The notes under the pieces are model-generated. The model was not told the DNA's origin and did no database searches. It worked only from the letters and a program-made list of their open reading frames with translations. A program made the translations under genes and the position numbers. This document shows positions 1 through 6,359 of a DNA stretch of 9,539 bases, piece after piece. This DNA is from an uncultured Collinsella sp. (GTDB lineage: Bacteria > Actinomycetota > Coriobacteriia > Coriobacteriales > Coriobacteriaceae): contig CATYJC010000067.1 in assembly GCA_958407555.1 (NCBI GenBank), positions 1 through 9,539 on the forward strand. The letters run 5' to 3'. Every line of letters starts with the position of its first letter. Within the stretch, counting starts at the first letter, position 1.

Positions 1-119
1 TTGGGCACCGACTCAATCGTCCGCTGAATCAGCGGCTTTCCGCAGATATCGGCAAACATCTTGTTAGATCCAAACCGCTTGCCCTCGCCCGAAGCCATAA
101 TGACGCATCCAAGTTTCAT
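1..119 (-). CDS. MobA/MocA-like nucleotidyltransferase, N-terminal fragment (runs off left edge)
   Basis: The minus strand from 119 to the window edge encodes 39 residues beginning MKLGCVIMASGEGKRFGSNK. The first strand followed by S-G-E-G-K-R-F-G-S-N-K is the nucleotide-binding signature of the NTP_transf_3 (MobA/MocA/IspD-like) fold. The later G-K-P-L-I-Q-R-T also fits that fold (G-K-P-L at the end of the second helix region). Such enzymes transfer a nucleotidyl group, for example CMP or GMP to molybdopterin, but the fragment is too short to choose a substrate. The ATG is supported by GGGGAGG about 7 nt upstream, in the complement of 127-133. The gene is divergent from the regulator at 285, with about 165 bp between them. 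The frame is intact as far as it can be seen. Confidence 0.8.
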   Translation of the reverse strand, partial: MKLGCVIMASGEGKRFGSNKMFADICGKPLIQRTIESVP

Positions 120-284
120 GTCGATACCTCCCCTGAAGCCATCGTACCCATAACTCGCGCCGCGGGTGCATAAAGATGGTGTTCCGGCCGTTGGCGGCCT
201 TATAACGCAGCGACGCTTTCGTTATTTGCGAACAAGTGGGGTTTATGGCACAGTGAGCCCAAACTAATTTTTAGGAAGGCACCC
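120..284. other. Divergent intergenic region with a short GC hairpin
   Basis: This 165-bp gap separates the nucleotidyltransferase (minus) from the YheO-type regulator (plus) and must hold both promoters. GGCCG at 186-190 and CGGCC at 195-199 form a 5-bp hairpin with a TTGG loop, followed by TTATAAC at 200-206, which could be part of a -10 box. I could not assign a convincing -35/-10 pair on either strand. The regulator's ribosome-binding site AGGAAGG lies at 273-279. Confidence 0.35.
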
Positions 285-938
285 ATGACCCCCGCACAGA
301 TTGAGTTTTACAAGCGCCTTGCACACAGTCTGGCGCTCCAATTTGGTCCCAACTGTGAAATCGTCGTCCACGATCTGGAGACCGGGGACATGGACCACTC
401 TATCGTGGCGATTGAAAACGGCCACGTCAGCGGACGCAAACTGGGCGGCGGCCCCAGCCACATCGTGCTCGAGTCCATGCACGAGGATGCCACCGAGGTC
501 CACGACCGCACGCCGTACCTCACCAAAACCGCCGATGGCAAGCTTCTCAAATCGTCGACCATCTTCATTCGCGACGACGCCGGCAACCCCGTTGGCATTA
601 TGGGCATCAACTTTGACATCACGCTCATGAAGGCGTTTGAGCGTTCGCTCGAAGCGCTCACCGGCACGGGCGACAAGGGATACACCGAGCCCGAGCCCAT
701 CACCAAAAACATCGGCGACCTGCTCGAGGATCTGCTGCGCGAGTGCGAGCAGTACGTGGGCAAGCCTGCGGCCCTCATGACCAAGGACGAGCGCATTCGC
801 GCTATCGGATACCTCGACCGTCGTGGTGCCTTCCTTATCTCCAAATCGAGCGAGCGCGCCTGCGAGTTCTTTGGCATCTCCAAGTACAGCTTCTACAGCT
901 ACCTCAACGAGGCCAAGGCAGAGGCCGACGACAAGTAA
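285..938 (+). CDS. YheO/DauR-family PAS and helix-turn-helix transcriptional regulator
   Basis: The product is 217 residues, the usual length of the YheO (DauR) family of cytoplasmic regulators. Residues about 5-118 form the YheO-like PAS sensor domain, with the family pattern P-N-C-E-I-V-V-H-D-L at 22-31 and a V-G-I-M-G-I-N-F-D strand at 103-111. Residues about 164-210 form the C-terminal HTH_22 domain: A-I-G-Y-L-D-R-R-G-A-F-L at 173-184 and the recognition helix region S-K-Y-S-F-Y-S-Y-L at 199-207. The ATG is 5 nt after AGGAAGG (273-279). In E. coli the family member DauR controls D-arginine use. The ligand here is unknown and the neighbours give no operon clue, since the flanking genes are divergent on the left and separately promoted on the right. 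Family assignment is firm; the regulon is not predictable. Confidence 0.9.
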   Translation: MTPAQIEFYKRLAHSLALQFGPNCEIVVHDLETGDMDHSIVAIENGHVSGRKLGGGPSHIVLESMHEDATEVHDRTPYLTKTADGKLLKSSTIFIRDDAGNPVGIMGINFDITLMKAFERSLEALTGTGDKGYTEPEPITKNIGDLLEDLLRECEQYVGKPAALMTKDERIRAIGYLDRRGAFLISKSSERACEFFGISKYSFYSYLNEAKAEADDK

Positions 939-996
939 ACGACCCGCCTGAATCATTCTCCCCAGGCGCGAGTTCTGGAATGCGCGAATCCGGGCA

Positions 997-1023
997 TTGG
1001 TGACAAGGCAAGTTCCATATAAT
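997..1023 (+). promoter_or_regulatory. Sigma-70-type promoter for the 1058 membrane protein gene
   Basis: A perfect TATAAT lies at 1018-1023 with TTGGTG at 997-1002. The spacing is 15 nt, shorter than the ideal 17. Transcription would begin near 1030, giving a leader of about 28 nt that contains the ribosome-binding site GAAAGGA at 1042-1048. This suggests the gene at 1058 is transcribed separately from the regulator gene that ends at 938. Confidence 0.55.
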
Positions 1024-1057
1024 TGAAGGGCTAGACAGTTCGAAAGGATGGGGCAAA

Positions 1058-1747
1058 ATGGGGGCGAGCAACGCATCGCGCAGCGGCCACGGTGGTTCTC
1101 CGACAAGCGGTACGCACGCACGCCGCACATTTGACGAGGGCAAAGACAGCATCTTTGCGCTGAGCCTCGATGATGTGATGGGCGATCACCCCTGGACCAG
1201 CGACGAGATTATGGGCGGCAAAACCCCTTCGGCGGGCGATCCTTCCGAGACGGCGGCGTTTCTCGCTGCTGCGCAACGCGTTGCGCCCAAACCGCCTGTT
1301 GCAGATCTCGATGACTTTGCGAGCCGTCAGTTTGCCTTCGATTCCTGGGCTGATGCCGATCTGGACGAAACATCTGCCGGCGCGCCGACGCTCGGCGAGC
1401 CGGTAAATCCGCTTGTCGCCGCGTCCGCTTCCGAATACGAGCCGGACGACAATGCGCAAGCTATACCCACATCCTCATACACCGATAACCACACCGATAG
1501 TGACGATTGTTATGGCGACTACTACGCCGAGGAGGAGCCGCCGCGCTATTCGGAGTTCAATCCAGCAGCAAAGATTATCTTTATAGCGATCGTCGTGGTG
1601 CTACTTGGCGTCATTGCGTTTGAGGGATTTCAGCTGTTCCGCAGCCCCGTCGAGTCCGAATCGGCAACACAGCAAAAAGAGAACGAGAGCAAAGACTACC
1701 TCGACGTCAACAGCCTCAAGGGCGACCCCAACGACGGGGACAAGTAG
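1058..1747 (+). CDS. Acidic, disordered single-pass membrane protein of unknown function
   Basis: The product is 229 residues and I do not recognise a family. Residues 1-165 are rich in D, E, S, A and P with no signal peptide and little predicted fold. The stretch D-S-I-F-A-L-S-L-D-D at 30-39 could be a short binding motif. Residues about 171-194 (starting A-K-I-I-F-I-A-I-V-V-V-L-L) form one clear membrane helix. The last 35 residues are charged and hydrophilic. The layout suggests a long intrinsically disordered cytoplasmic tail, one helix and a short external end, but the orientation is an inference. The start is chosen because GAAAGGA lies about 9 nt upstream, behind a TATAAT promoter. The gene ends 35 bp before the convergent ATPase gene; I saw no U-tract terminator in that gap. 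Confidence 0.75.
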   Translation: MGASNASRSGHGGSPTSGTHARRTFDEGKDSIFALSLDDVMGDHPWTSDEIMGGKTPSAGDPSETAAFLAAAQRVAPKPPVADLDDFASRQFAFDSWADADLDETSAGAPTLGEPVNPLVAASASEYEPDDNAQAIPTSSYTDNHTDSDDCYGDYYAEEEPPRYSEFNPAAKIIFIAIVVVLLGVIAFEGFQLFRSPVESESATQQKENESKDYLDVNSLKGDPNDGDK

Positions 1748-1782
1748 CGAGGGCTGAGGGCGACCACATAGTCAGCGGTGCG

Positions 1783-3105
1783 CTACGGCTCCAAGAGCCC
1801 TGCCATAAAGACAGGCAGATACAGCACGTCTCCATCGCGATGCAAATTGCATTCCGCAAGCACCAGGGCGCGGTCGATGCCGTAGCCCTTCGTCGCGAGC
1901 GCGTTGTCGAGCGCCGCATGGGACTTAAAGCTCTTGCCCGACTTGACCTCGATGGCAAGAACCTCCCCATCGAGCGTCTCCTCCACAAAATCGAGCTCGC
2001 CGACCTTTTTAGACGTAAAGTAGCGCAATCTGAATCCGTGGGCTTTGAGCTCTTGCGCGACAAAGCCCTCGAATGCCGCCCCCATATTCATGCCAAAGGG
2101 TTCTTCTGCCTCTCCATCAAAAACCCCTTGGGCGACCCTTTTGGAATACGACGACATGAGCATTCCGGTGTCCAAGTAAAACAGCTTAAACAGATTTCGC
2201 TGCTCCCCCATTAAAAGAGGCGCTACCGGAGCTGTCACGTTATACACGGGAAGCGCAACGCCCGCCTCCGAGAGCCAAAGAAAATGGTCTGTCACCTGCG
2301 AAAAACGCTTAACACCGCTAATCGACGACAGCTTAAATCGCTTGTTTTTGGAGCCAGCCTCGCTGGGAATCAAATCGTAGATATCGCGAATAACCAAGCG
2401 TAGCTCGGGCGGAGCGTACTTTGCGATGTCATCGCGATACAGGACGTGAAGATCGCGGTGGATGTTTCGAACCTCGTCGACATTGCGCGTCGCCAAGAAG
2501 GAATTGACCGCGTCGGGCATGCCTCCCACCACCACAAACTGATGGAACAGATCGAGCAAGCGGTCATACAGATAGCCGGGGAGCTCCCCTTCATCCTTTA
2601 GACAGCCCCTGAGCATGTCAAACACGCTGGCACCAACGCCATTTGCCCAGCAAAACTCCTCAAAGTCGAGCGGGTACATCTGGACCTGCTCGACATACCC
2701 CACCGGCAGGGAATCGATGCCCTCGAGCTCAACGCCAAGGAGCGATCCGGTAAGGATGTATCGAAAGTCGCCGCGCTGGACCAGGTATTTGATAAACGTC
2801 ACCACGTTGGGGCATCGCTGCACCTCGTCGATAACCACGACGGTCTTGTTCGCAACCATCGGCTGCGTTGCAGCAATAGACATGCGCATAAGAAGTTCGT
2901 CCGCACTTTTTGCCGCCAAAAACGAATCGCGCACGGACGCGTCGGCAATAAGGTCGAACGTCACGACTTTTTCGAACGATTCGTTTGCAAAGACGTTGAC
3001 CAAATATGACTTTCCTACCTGTCGGGCGCCCTTGACCAAAAGGGCCTTGTTAGGCGACGAGGTAAGCCAAGATTCAAATTGTGCCTTCGCTTTTCTCTGT
3101 AGCAT
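1783..3105 (-). CDS. AAA ATPase with DUF4143 C-terminal domain
   Basis: The product is 440 residues from the ATG at 3105. A Walker A, G-A-R-Q-V-G-K-S, is at 26-33. A Walker B, T-V-V-V-I-D-E, is at 88-94 and is followed by V-Q-R-C-P, typical of the DUF4143 ATPases. The segment I-L-T-G-S is a sensor-like strand. The C-terminal DUF4143 region ends in a G-E-L-D-F ... A-I-E-V-K-S-G-K pattern resembling a PD-(D/E)xK core. Family members are common and mostly uncharacterised; neither nuclease activity nor a link to defence is shown here. The start at 3105 is preferred over an in-frame GTG at 3138 because AAGGGG sits about 8 nt before it. The promoter region contains a 33-bp repeat array. The convergent neighbour ends 35 bp away. 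Confidence 0.88.
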   Translation of the reverse strand: MLQRKAKAQFESWLTSSPNKALLVKGARQVGKSYLVNVFANESFEKVVTFDLIADASVRDSFLAAKSADELLMRMSIAATQPMVANKTVVVIDEVQRCPNVVTFIKYLVQRGDFRYILTGSLLGVELEGIDSLPVGYVEQVQMYPLDFEEFCWANGVGASVFDMLRGCLKDEGELPGYLYDRLLDLFHQFVVVGGMPDAVNSFLATRNVDEVRNIHRDLHVLYRDDIAKYAPPELRLVIRDIYDLIPSEAGSKNKRFKLSSISGVKRFSQVTDHFLWLSEAGVALPVYNVTAPVAPLLMGEQRNLFKLFYLDTGMLMSSYSKRVAQGVFDGEAEEPFGMNMGAAFEGFVAQELKAHGFRLRYFTSKKVGELDFVEETLDGEVLAIEVKSGKSFKSHAALDNALATKGYGIDRALVLAECNLHRDGDVLYLPVFMAGLLEP

Positions 3106-3123
3106 AAGCGTACCCCTTATTAC

Positions 3124-3138
3124 GTGCTGTTTTAGCAC
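3124..3138 (-). promoter_or_regulatory. Small inverted repeat in the ATPase leader
   Basis: GTGCT at 3124-3128 and AGCAC at 3134-3138 form a 5-bp inverted repeat around GTTTT, between the repeat array and the ATPase ribosome-binding site. It could be an operator half-site pair or a small leader hairpin. Its position 19-33 bases before the start codon at 3105 suits a role in expression of that gene, but this is inference. Confidence 0.3.
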
Positions 3139-3144
3139 TAGGAT

Positions 3145-3262
3145 ACACTTTTCCGTGGTTGTTAGGTGCTCATTTCGACACTTTTCCGAGGTTTTAAAGT
3201 GTACATTACGACACTTTTCTATACTTTTACATGGGCGATTTCGACACTTTTTCGGATTTAAG
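3145..3262 (-). repeat. Degenerate tandem repeat, 33-bp period, upstream of the ATPase gene
   Basis: ACACTTTT begins at 3145, 3178, 3211 and 3244, an exact 33-bp spacing three times in a row. The conserved core on the plus strand is ATT(T/A)CGACACTTTT, complete at the last three copies. The first two 33-bp units agree at 26 of 33 positions; the third is more diverged and the fourth keeps little beyond its first ten bases. Within the second unit AAAGTGT (3196-3202) and ACACTTT (3211-3217) form a perfect 7-bp inverted repeat with an 8-bp spacer. On the minus strand one copy reads K-V-S-K-S-P-M. Because 33 is a multiple of three, 11-residue periodic reading frames arise on both strands. I regard them as by-products. 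The likely role is a multi-site operator or promoter array for the ATPase gene. Confidence 0.7.
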
Positions 3263-3279
3263 CCTAGCAGCAGCCGGCG

Positions 3280-3325
3280 AAATCAAGCGCCGTCCGCGCG
3301 TCGTTTCGCAGGCGGCGCTTGATTT
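3280..3325. promoter_or_regulatory. 13-bp perfect inverted repeat between divergent transcription units
   Basis: AAATCAAGCGCCG at 3280-3292 is the exact reverse complement of CGGCGCTTGATTT at 3313-3325, with a 20-nt GC-rich spacer. Each arm contains a TTGATT reading outward, so each could serve as a -35 box for a promoter pointing away from the centre. The right arm pairs with a good extended -10 for the 3474 gene. The left arm has TTAAAT at 19 nt, which is weaker, pointing toward the ATPase. It could instead be a protein-binding palindrome or a hairpin. There is no U-tract, so an intrinsic terminator is less likely. Confidence 0.55.
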
Positions 3326-3348
3326 GTGTCCGCGCGTGCTGATAGACT
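3319..3348 (+). promoter_or_regulatory. Extended -10 promoter driving the structured leader and 3474 gene
   Basis: TTGATT at 3319-3324 and TAGACT at 3343-3348 are spaced by 18 nt. TG at 3340-3341 makes the -10 an extended TGnTAGACT. Transcription would start around 3354-3356, exactly where the first leader hairpin begins. The -35 lies inside the right arm of the 13-bp inverted repeat. Confidence 0.5.
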
Positions 3349-3352
3349 CCAT

Positions 3353-3473
3353 CGTGCCTGCAAGGAGCAGGCGCGTTTTATCCAGAGTCGGGGTAGAGAG
3401 TTGGCTCCACGATCCCGACGCCAACCGGCCAAGAGGCACGGTGGCCCTGCCAACATCGATGAAAGGAGTCCAT
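3353..3473 (+). ncRNA. Structured 5' leader, candidate riboswitch with SAM-clan-like layout
   Basis: Several nested pairings can be read directly. A 5' hairpin pairs CGTGCCTGC (3353-3361) with GCAGGCGCG (3367-3375), including one G-U pair. P1 pairs TTTTATC (3376-3382) with GATGAAA (3458-3464). P2 pairs GTCGGG (3387-3392) with CCCGAC (3414-3419) and continues inward. P3 pairs ACCGGCC (3424-3430) with GGC-A-CGGT (3435-3442) around AAGA. The P2 loop GTTGGC (3400-3405) is complementary to GCCAAC at both 3420-3425 and 3449-3454, so a pseudoknot is possible. The 3' strand of P1 abuts the ribosome-binding site AGGAG (3464-3468). The pieces TTATCCAGAG, AACC...GGTG and the loop-to-junction pseudoknot recall SAM-I/SAM-IV riboswitches, but other core positions do not match. 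The 3' end is nominal. Confidence 0.5.
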
Positions 3474-3896
3474 ATGGACAATTACTCTGTGCGCAACGAG
3501 CGCAACTTCCACAACCTGGCAACCAAGCCAAAACGAATGCATTTCCTGGACAAGCCGAGCGGCTATGCCTCGGCCATGGTCAAGAGCAGCCTCTCCCACC
3601 AGATGCGCTTTACGGTGCAGGTGCTCGAGGAAGAGCTCTGTACTGCCGGTGACCCGCACGTACTGCAGATTAAGCTGCTTGGAGACGACTCGCGCGAGCC
3701 GTCTAGCTGGAAGCTCTTCGCCGACGGCGTGTGCGTTGCGGACGGATCCGGCGCCTTTGCCCGCGAGTGCTTCTGCAAGGGAGCCGAGGTGTTCCTGGAC
3801 CTGTGCCGCGACGCCGTGCGCGCGGCCGAGCTGCACCAGTGGGACCAAAGGGAGTACGAGCTGCTGAGTGTGGCACGCGGGATTGCGGGGGTGTAA
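3474..3896 (+). CDS. Conserved-looking hypothetical protein, 140 residues, behind a structured leader
   Basis: The product begins M-D-N-Y-S-V-R-N-E-R and is 140 residues. I do not recognise it with confidence. Residues about 44-66 (R-F-T-V-Q-V-L-E-E-E-L then H-V-L-Q-I-K-L-L-G) and 79-90 (W-K-L-F-A-D-G-V-C-V-A-D) look like paired beta-strands. Residues about 100-130 form a helix (G-A-E-V-F-L-D-L-C-R-D-A-V-R-A-A-E-L). The strand-helix pattern is loosely like the small DUF6514 proteins of Gram-positives, which I hold at low confidence. There is no signal peptide or membrane segment. The start at 3474 is chosen because AGGAG at 3464-3468 is 5 nt upstream and the GC-rich leader precedes it. The same frame stays open back to an ATG at 3231, but that start lies in the repeat array and has no ribosome-binding site. 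A strong hairpin follows the stop codon. Confidence 0.7.
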   Translation: MDNYSVRNERNFHNLATKPKRMHFLDKPSGYASAMVKSSLSHQMRFTVQVLEEELCTAGDPHVLQIKLLGDDSREPSSWKLFADGVCVADGSGAFARECFCKGAEVFLDLCRDAVRAAELHQWDQREYELLSVARGIAGV

Positions 3897-3934
3897 GCGA
3901 GCGGATGAGCCATCGGCAATTCCGAGCTGGCAAG

Positions 3935-3957
3935 GGCCGGGAATTAGATTCCCGGCC
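3935..3957. terminator. Strong hairpin between convergent genes, probable bidirectional terminator
   Basis: GGCCGGGAAT at 3935-3944 and ATTCCCGGCC at 3948-3957 form a perfect 10-bp stem with a TAG loop, extended by AA...TT across one bulged G. It sits between the 140-residue protein gene (stop at 3896) and the end of the convergent DUF262 gene (3964). The tails are poor in U on both strands, so it may act with other factors or mainly protect 3' ends. Confidence 0.6.
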
Positions 3958-3963
3958 TTCAAC

Positions 3964-6086
3964 CTAGCACTGCTTTATGAGATCGAGCACCGCGGGGATG
4001 TCATCGGCATTCCGAAGGGCAACATAGGTCGGTAGGCCCGGGCCAAATCCACCCTGCGTGCGCTTGTCCTGGCACATATCCTCTGGATCCATTAGATCAT
4101 CCACACTCTTTGCCAAGCCAACGGCAATCCAGCCGCCGTTGCTAGTCCTGCCTTCCAGCACGGCATGCAGCTTCCGTTTGCCCGACCTGAATCCTACGTA
4201 GTACTTGGCCATATAGGATTCCCATGAAGGATTGGCGTTGAGGATAGACTCGCGTATCTCCTCGAACAATTTTTGATTAAGCCCGCCCTCGGCAAAGGTT
4301 GGATGGTTCTCTTGCAAGGTCCAAATAGGCGCCTCGTCAGACTCCCCGCGAGAAGGACGGTACTTGTCGACGACGTCTGCCGGAAGGTCGGGATATTTCC
4401 ATATCTCACACGCCTCTTTCGCCAGATCGTCCGCGCGGTGCTTAATCTCCTCCTCGCCCCATTTTTCATGCGAGGCGATCGACTTGTTTAGGTAGAGTGG
4501 GCTGCATTTAAGTCCCACGTTCGGAAGATTGAGCTTGTCCGAGAACGACCGGTTTGAGTACTCCTGGTTGTAGCCCGTCAGCGTAAGATTTCCCAAGTTG
4601 TTGCACAGCCTGTCGTGGATGTCTTCCCAGTTCTCGCCAAGCGATTCCTTCCAGCCGTGCTCGTCATCAATCGTCTGGGGCATGACGTGCTCAATCTGGT
4701 AATCGTCAGCCGAGATGGACTCCTTCGGGTGGTGCCAGTTCTCCATGCGTTCCAGGTAATAGCGCTTTTTGGAGAAGCGGTTGTAACAGTCACGCGTCTT
4801 AAACTCCTCGACAAAATGCTCGTCTGTCGGAAAGTACGCAGTCATACCACTGCTATGGATAAGGAGCATCGCCGTAACGTACTCCTCTATATCGTCCTGT
4901 TGCTCAAGGTTGCGATACATGCCGGCAAAGAAATTATTTAGGCCCGTGGTAAGCCTGCCGCAAACCGCCCGCCTGAACAGAAACGACTCGATAGTCTCGC
5001 AGATACGGAGAAACGCATTGCGGTCAATCTTGTCACCTTCATAAACCGAGTAAAGCAGCATCAGCAAAGGTCTGACCGGTTTAACATAAAGGCAGGCAAT
5101 CCTGCCGAACACTCGGCGCAGCTCCTCGTCTTTCTCCTTGCCAAGGAACAACCTGGCATATCTTTGCGCATATTCGCGAAGCTCCTTCAGCAGGCCTTCG
5201 GTATCTCCATCGAAGTCGTCAGCGAAGTAGCGTTTGAACTCGTGGTAGGCCTCGTTTTCCTTCGGCATCCTATTGGGAACCTTGAGCCACAGCCAGTACC
5301 AGATAAATGCATTGAACTCTTCTTCGCCGCCTTTTCCGAACAAGTGCTCGAGCGGATGCCAGTAGCCCTCGTAAAGCTTGGTCTGTTCATCGTTAGGAAG
5401 CGACATAAGAACGTAGTTACGAATGAGGTCAATAGGCGTGAGCGGCTTACCCTTGGAGTTCATGGACTCAAATATGAGCTGGGCATTGTCTACACCTGCC
5501 GTGAGTTTAGTGTCGATGACCTGCACACGGTTGAGACCCGCCCAAAGCCTTGCCGGATCAAATGATTTACCACGCATCTTCTCGCAGAAAAATGCATGGT
5601 TCTCGACAATGCGATCCGATTTTTCATCTGGCACGGGAGACCCAGACACAATGGAGAACAGCGTCTCTTTATCGTCCTGCGAGAGCACCAGCTTGTAGCG
5701 CGCCAGGCCGTTGTAGTCATCATCGTTAAAGAGATAGTTCTTCCGCAGCGCTGAGATCTTGAGATCGCCAAGGAAGCCGGCCTTGTCGGGATTATCCTCC
5801 AGATATTCAGCCAAGGCAGCGATCATCAACGAAAACGTCGTCATGCGCTGCTGTCCGTCAATCAGAAGCACGCGCGAATGCTCGTGGCAGAGCTCTCGGA
5901 CTCGGGGATATAGAGCATCGACCCCACGAAGTGCGATATGCCATCACGACCCGCTCGCATAACGTCATCCCAAAGCACCTCGCACTCTTTTACACTCCAC
6001 GAGTAAACTCGCTGGTACACGGGAATGACGAACTGCATCTTCGCCACGCCCATAAGGTCAAGCAGATTCGCTTCGGTTGCTTTCAT
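3964..6086 (-). pseudogene. GmrSD-like DUF262/DUF1524 (HNH) restriction-type nuclease, frameshifted
   Basis: Two adjoining minus frames together encode one protein of about 706 residues. Residues 1-71 (6086 to about 5874) contain the DUF262 N-terminal signature F-V-I-P-V-Y-Q-R-V-Y-S-W at 19-30. The other frame resumes with V-L-L-I-D-G-Q-Q-R-M-T-T at 72-83, the DUF262 catalytic-type D-G-Q-Q-R motif, and then F-E-S-M-N-S-K-G-K-P-L-T-P-I-D-L-I-R-N near 205-223. DUF1524 follows, with its HNH-type I-E-H-V-M-P-Q at 464-470 and L-G-N-L-T-L-T...S-N-R-S-F near 497-514. The last 100 residues resemble DUF5655. Without the second frame the first ends at a TGA at 5862-5864. Removing one CG from the CGCGCG run at 5871-5876 restores S-I-R-V-L-L-I-D-G-Q-Q-R. 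GmrSD-type proteins cut modified foreign DNA. The start at 6086 has AGAGGGG about 10 nt upstream. It may be a true mutation, phase variation or a sequence error. Confidence 0.85.
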
Positions 6087-6188
6087 TTACGGTTGTCCCC
6101 TCTTATTTACATCGCCTGCAATTGCCCCGTCAATCAAAACACTGGAGATGGGATTGTGGGCAAGCCGCGTGGTCAGTATCCGCAAAGA

Positions 6189-6213
6189 GCTAAAAGGCAA
6201 ATAGTCTTTTAGC
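6189..6213. repeat. 8-bp inverted repeat, possible operator or weak terminator
   Basis: GCTAAAAG (6189-6196) and CTTTTAGC (6206-6213) are perfectly complementary around a 9-nt spacer. The roughly 17-bp centre-to-centre spacing of the half-sites suits a dimeric regulator. A hairpin would be AU-rich and weak, and no U-tract follows, so an operator is a little more likely than a terminator. Confidence 0.35.
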
Positions 6214-6307
6214 GTCCTTATCACAAATAATACGTGCACCTTCACTATTTGGCGGTATTAGACAATAGCTAAATGAGTATCGGTTATCATAGCGTTAGCG
6301 CTTACGA

Positions 6308-6354
6308 CCTCCTTTTTGCTGGCATACGTCAGCTTAGAATCCCGACAAAGGAGG
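6308..6354 (+). promoter_or_regulatory. Anti-Shine-Dalgarno hairpin masking the ribosome-binding site of the small peptide
   Basis: CCTCCTTT at 6308-6315 is perfectly complementary over 8 bp to AAAGGAGG at 6347-6354, the very strong ribosome-binding site of the 6360 gene. The 31-nt loop contains a further 4-bp helix, GCTG (6318-6321) with CAGC (6330-6333). In the mRNA this would hide the ribosome-binding site. Translation would then depend on unfolding, processing or cotranscriptional timing, as is known for type I toxin mRNAs. Confidence 0.6.
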
Positions 6355-6359
6355 AAAAG

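Larger units (their letters stand above)
6087..6359. other. Intergenic region: DUF262 upstream DNA and leader of the small peptide gene
   Basis: This 273-bp stretch separates the DUF262 start (minus) from the small peptide start (plus). It contains a perfect 8-bp inverted repeat, GCTAAAAG at 6189-6196 and CTTTTAGC at 6206-6213 with a 9-nt spacer. It also has a possible -10, TATCAT at 6285-6290, for the peptide gene, though its -35 is weak, and the anti-Shine-Dalgarno described separately. It is more AT-rich than its neighbours. I see no other gene in it. Confidence 0.5.

Noticed and set aside
264..1130. Long open frame on the minus strand (288 codons)
   Set aside because: It is antisense to the well-supported YheO-family gene, runs into the neighbouring gene, has no recognisable domain, and is explained by GC-rich codon bias.
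1787..1799. GGCTC-CAA-GAGCC hairpin as a terminator for the 1058 gene
   Set aside because: It lies within the last codons of the ATPase gene, has only 5 bp and no U-tract, so a terminator call is not supported.
3106..3138. GTG at 3138 as the ATPase start, or an N-terminal 11-residue repeat domain read through the array
   Set aside because: The ATG at 3105 has AAGGGG directly upstream and the protein then starts just before its Walker A as usual. The 11-residue periodicity follows automatically from a 33-bp DNA repeat.
3145..3262. CRISPR array
   Set aside because: The units are degenerate, contiguous and without spacers of constant length between identical repeats, and no cas gene is present.
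3231..3473. Upstream extension of the 140-residue protein to an ATG at 3231
   Set aside because: The ATG lies in the 33-bp repeat array with no ribosome-binding site. The segment covers the inverted repeat, promoter and structured leader, and the ATG at 3474 has AGGAG at good spacing.
5164..5565. Plus-strand open frame of 133 codons inside the DUF262 gene
   Set aside because: It is the antisense shadow of a conserved coding region, with no ribosome-binding site and no domain.
6106..6133. Minus-strand TTGACG/TGTAAA promoter for the DUF262 gene
   Set aside because: The predicted transcription start near 6099 would fall inside the ribosome-binding site AGAGGGG at 6097-6103, so it would yield a truncated site. 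I do not report it as a feature.
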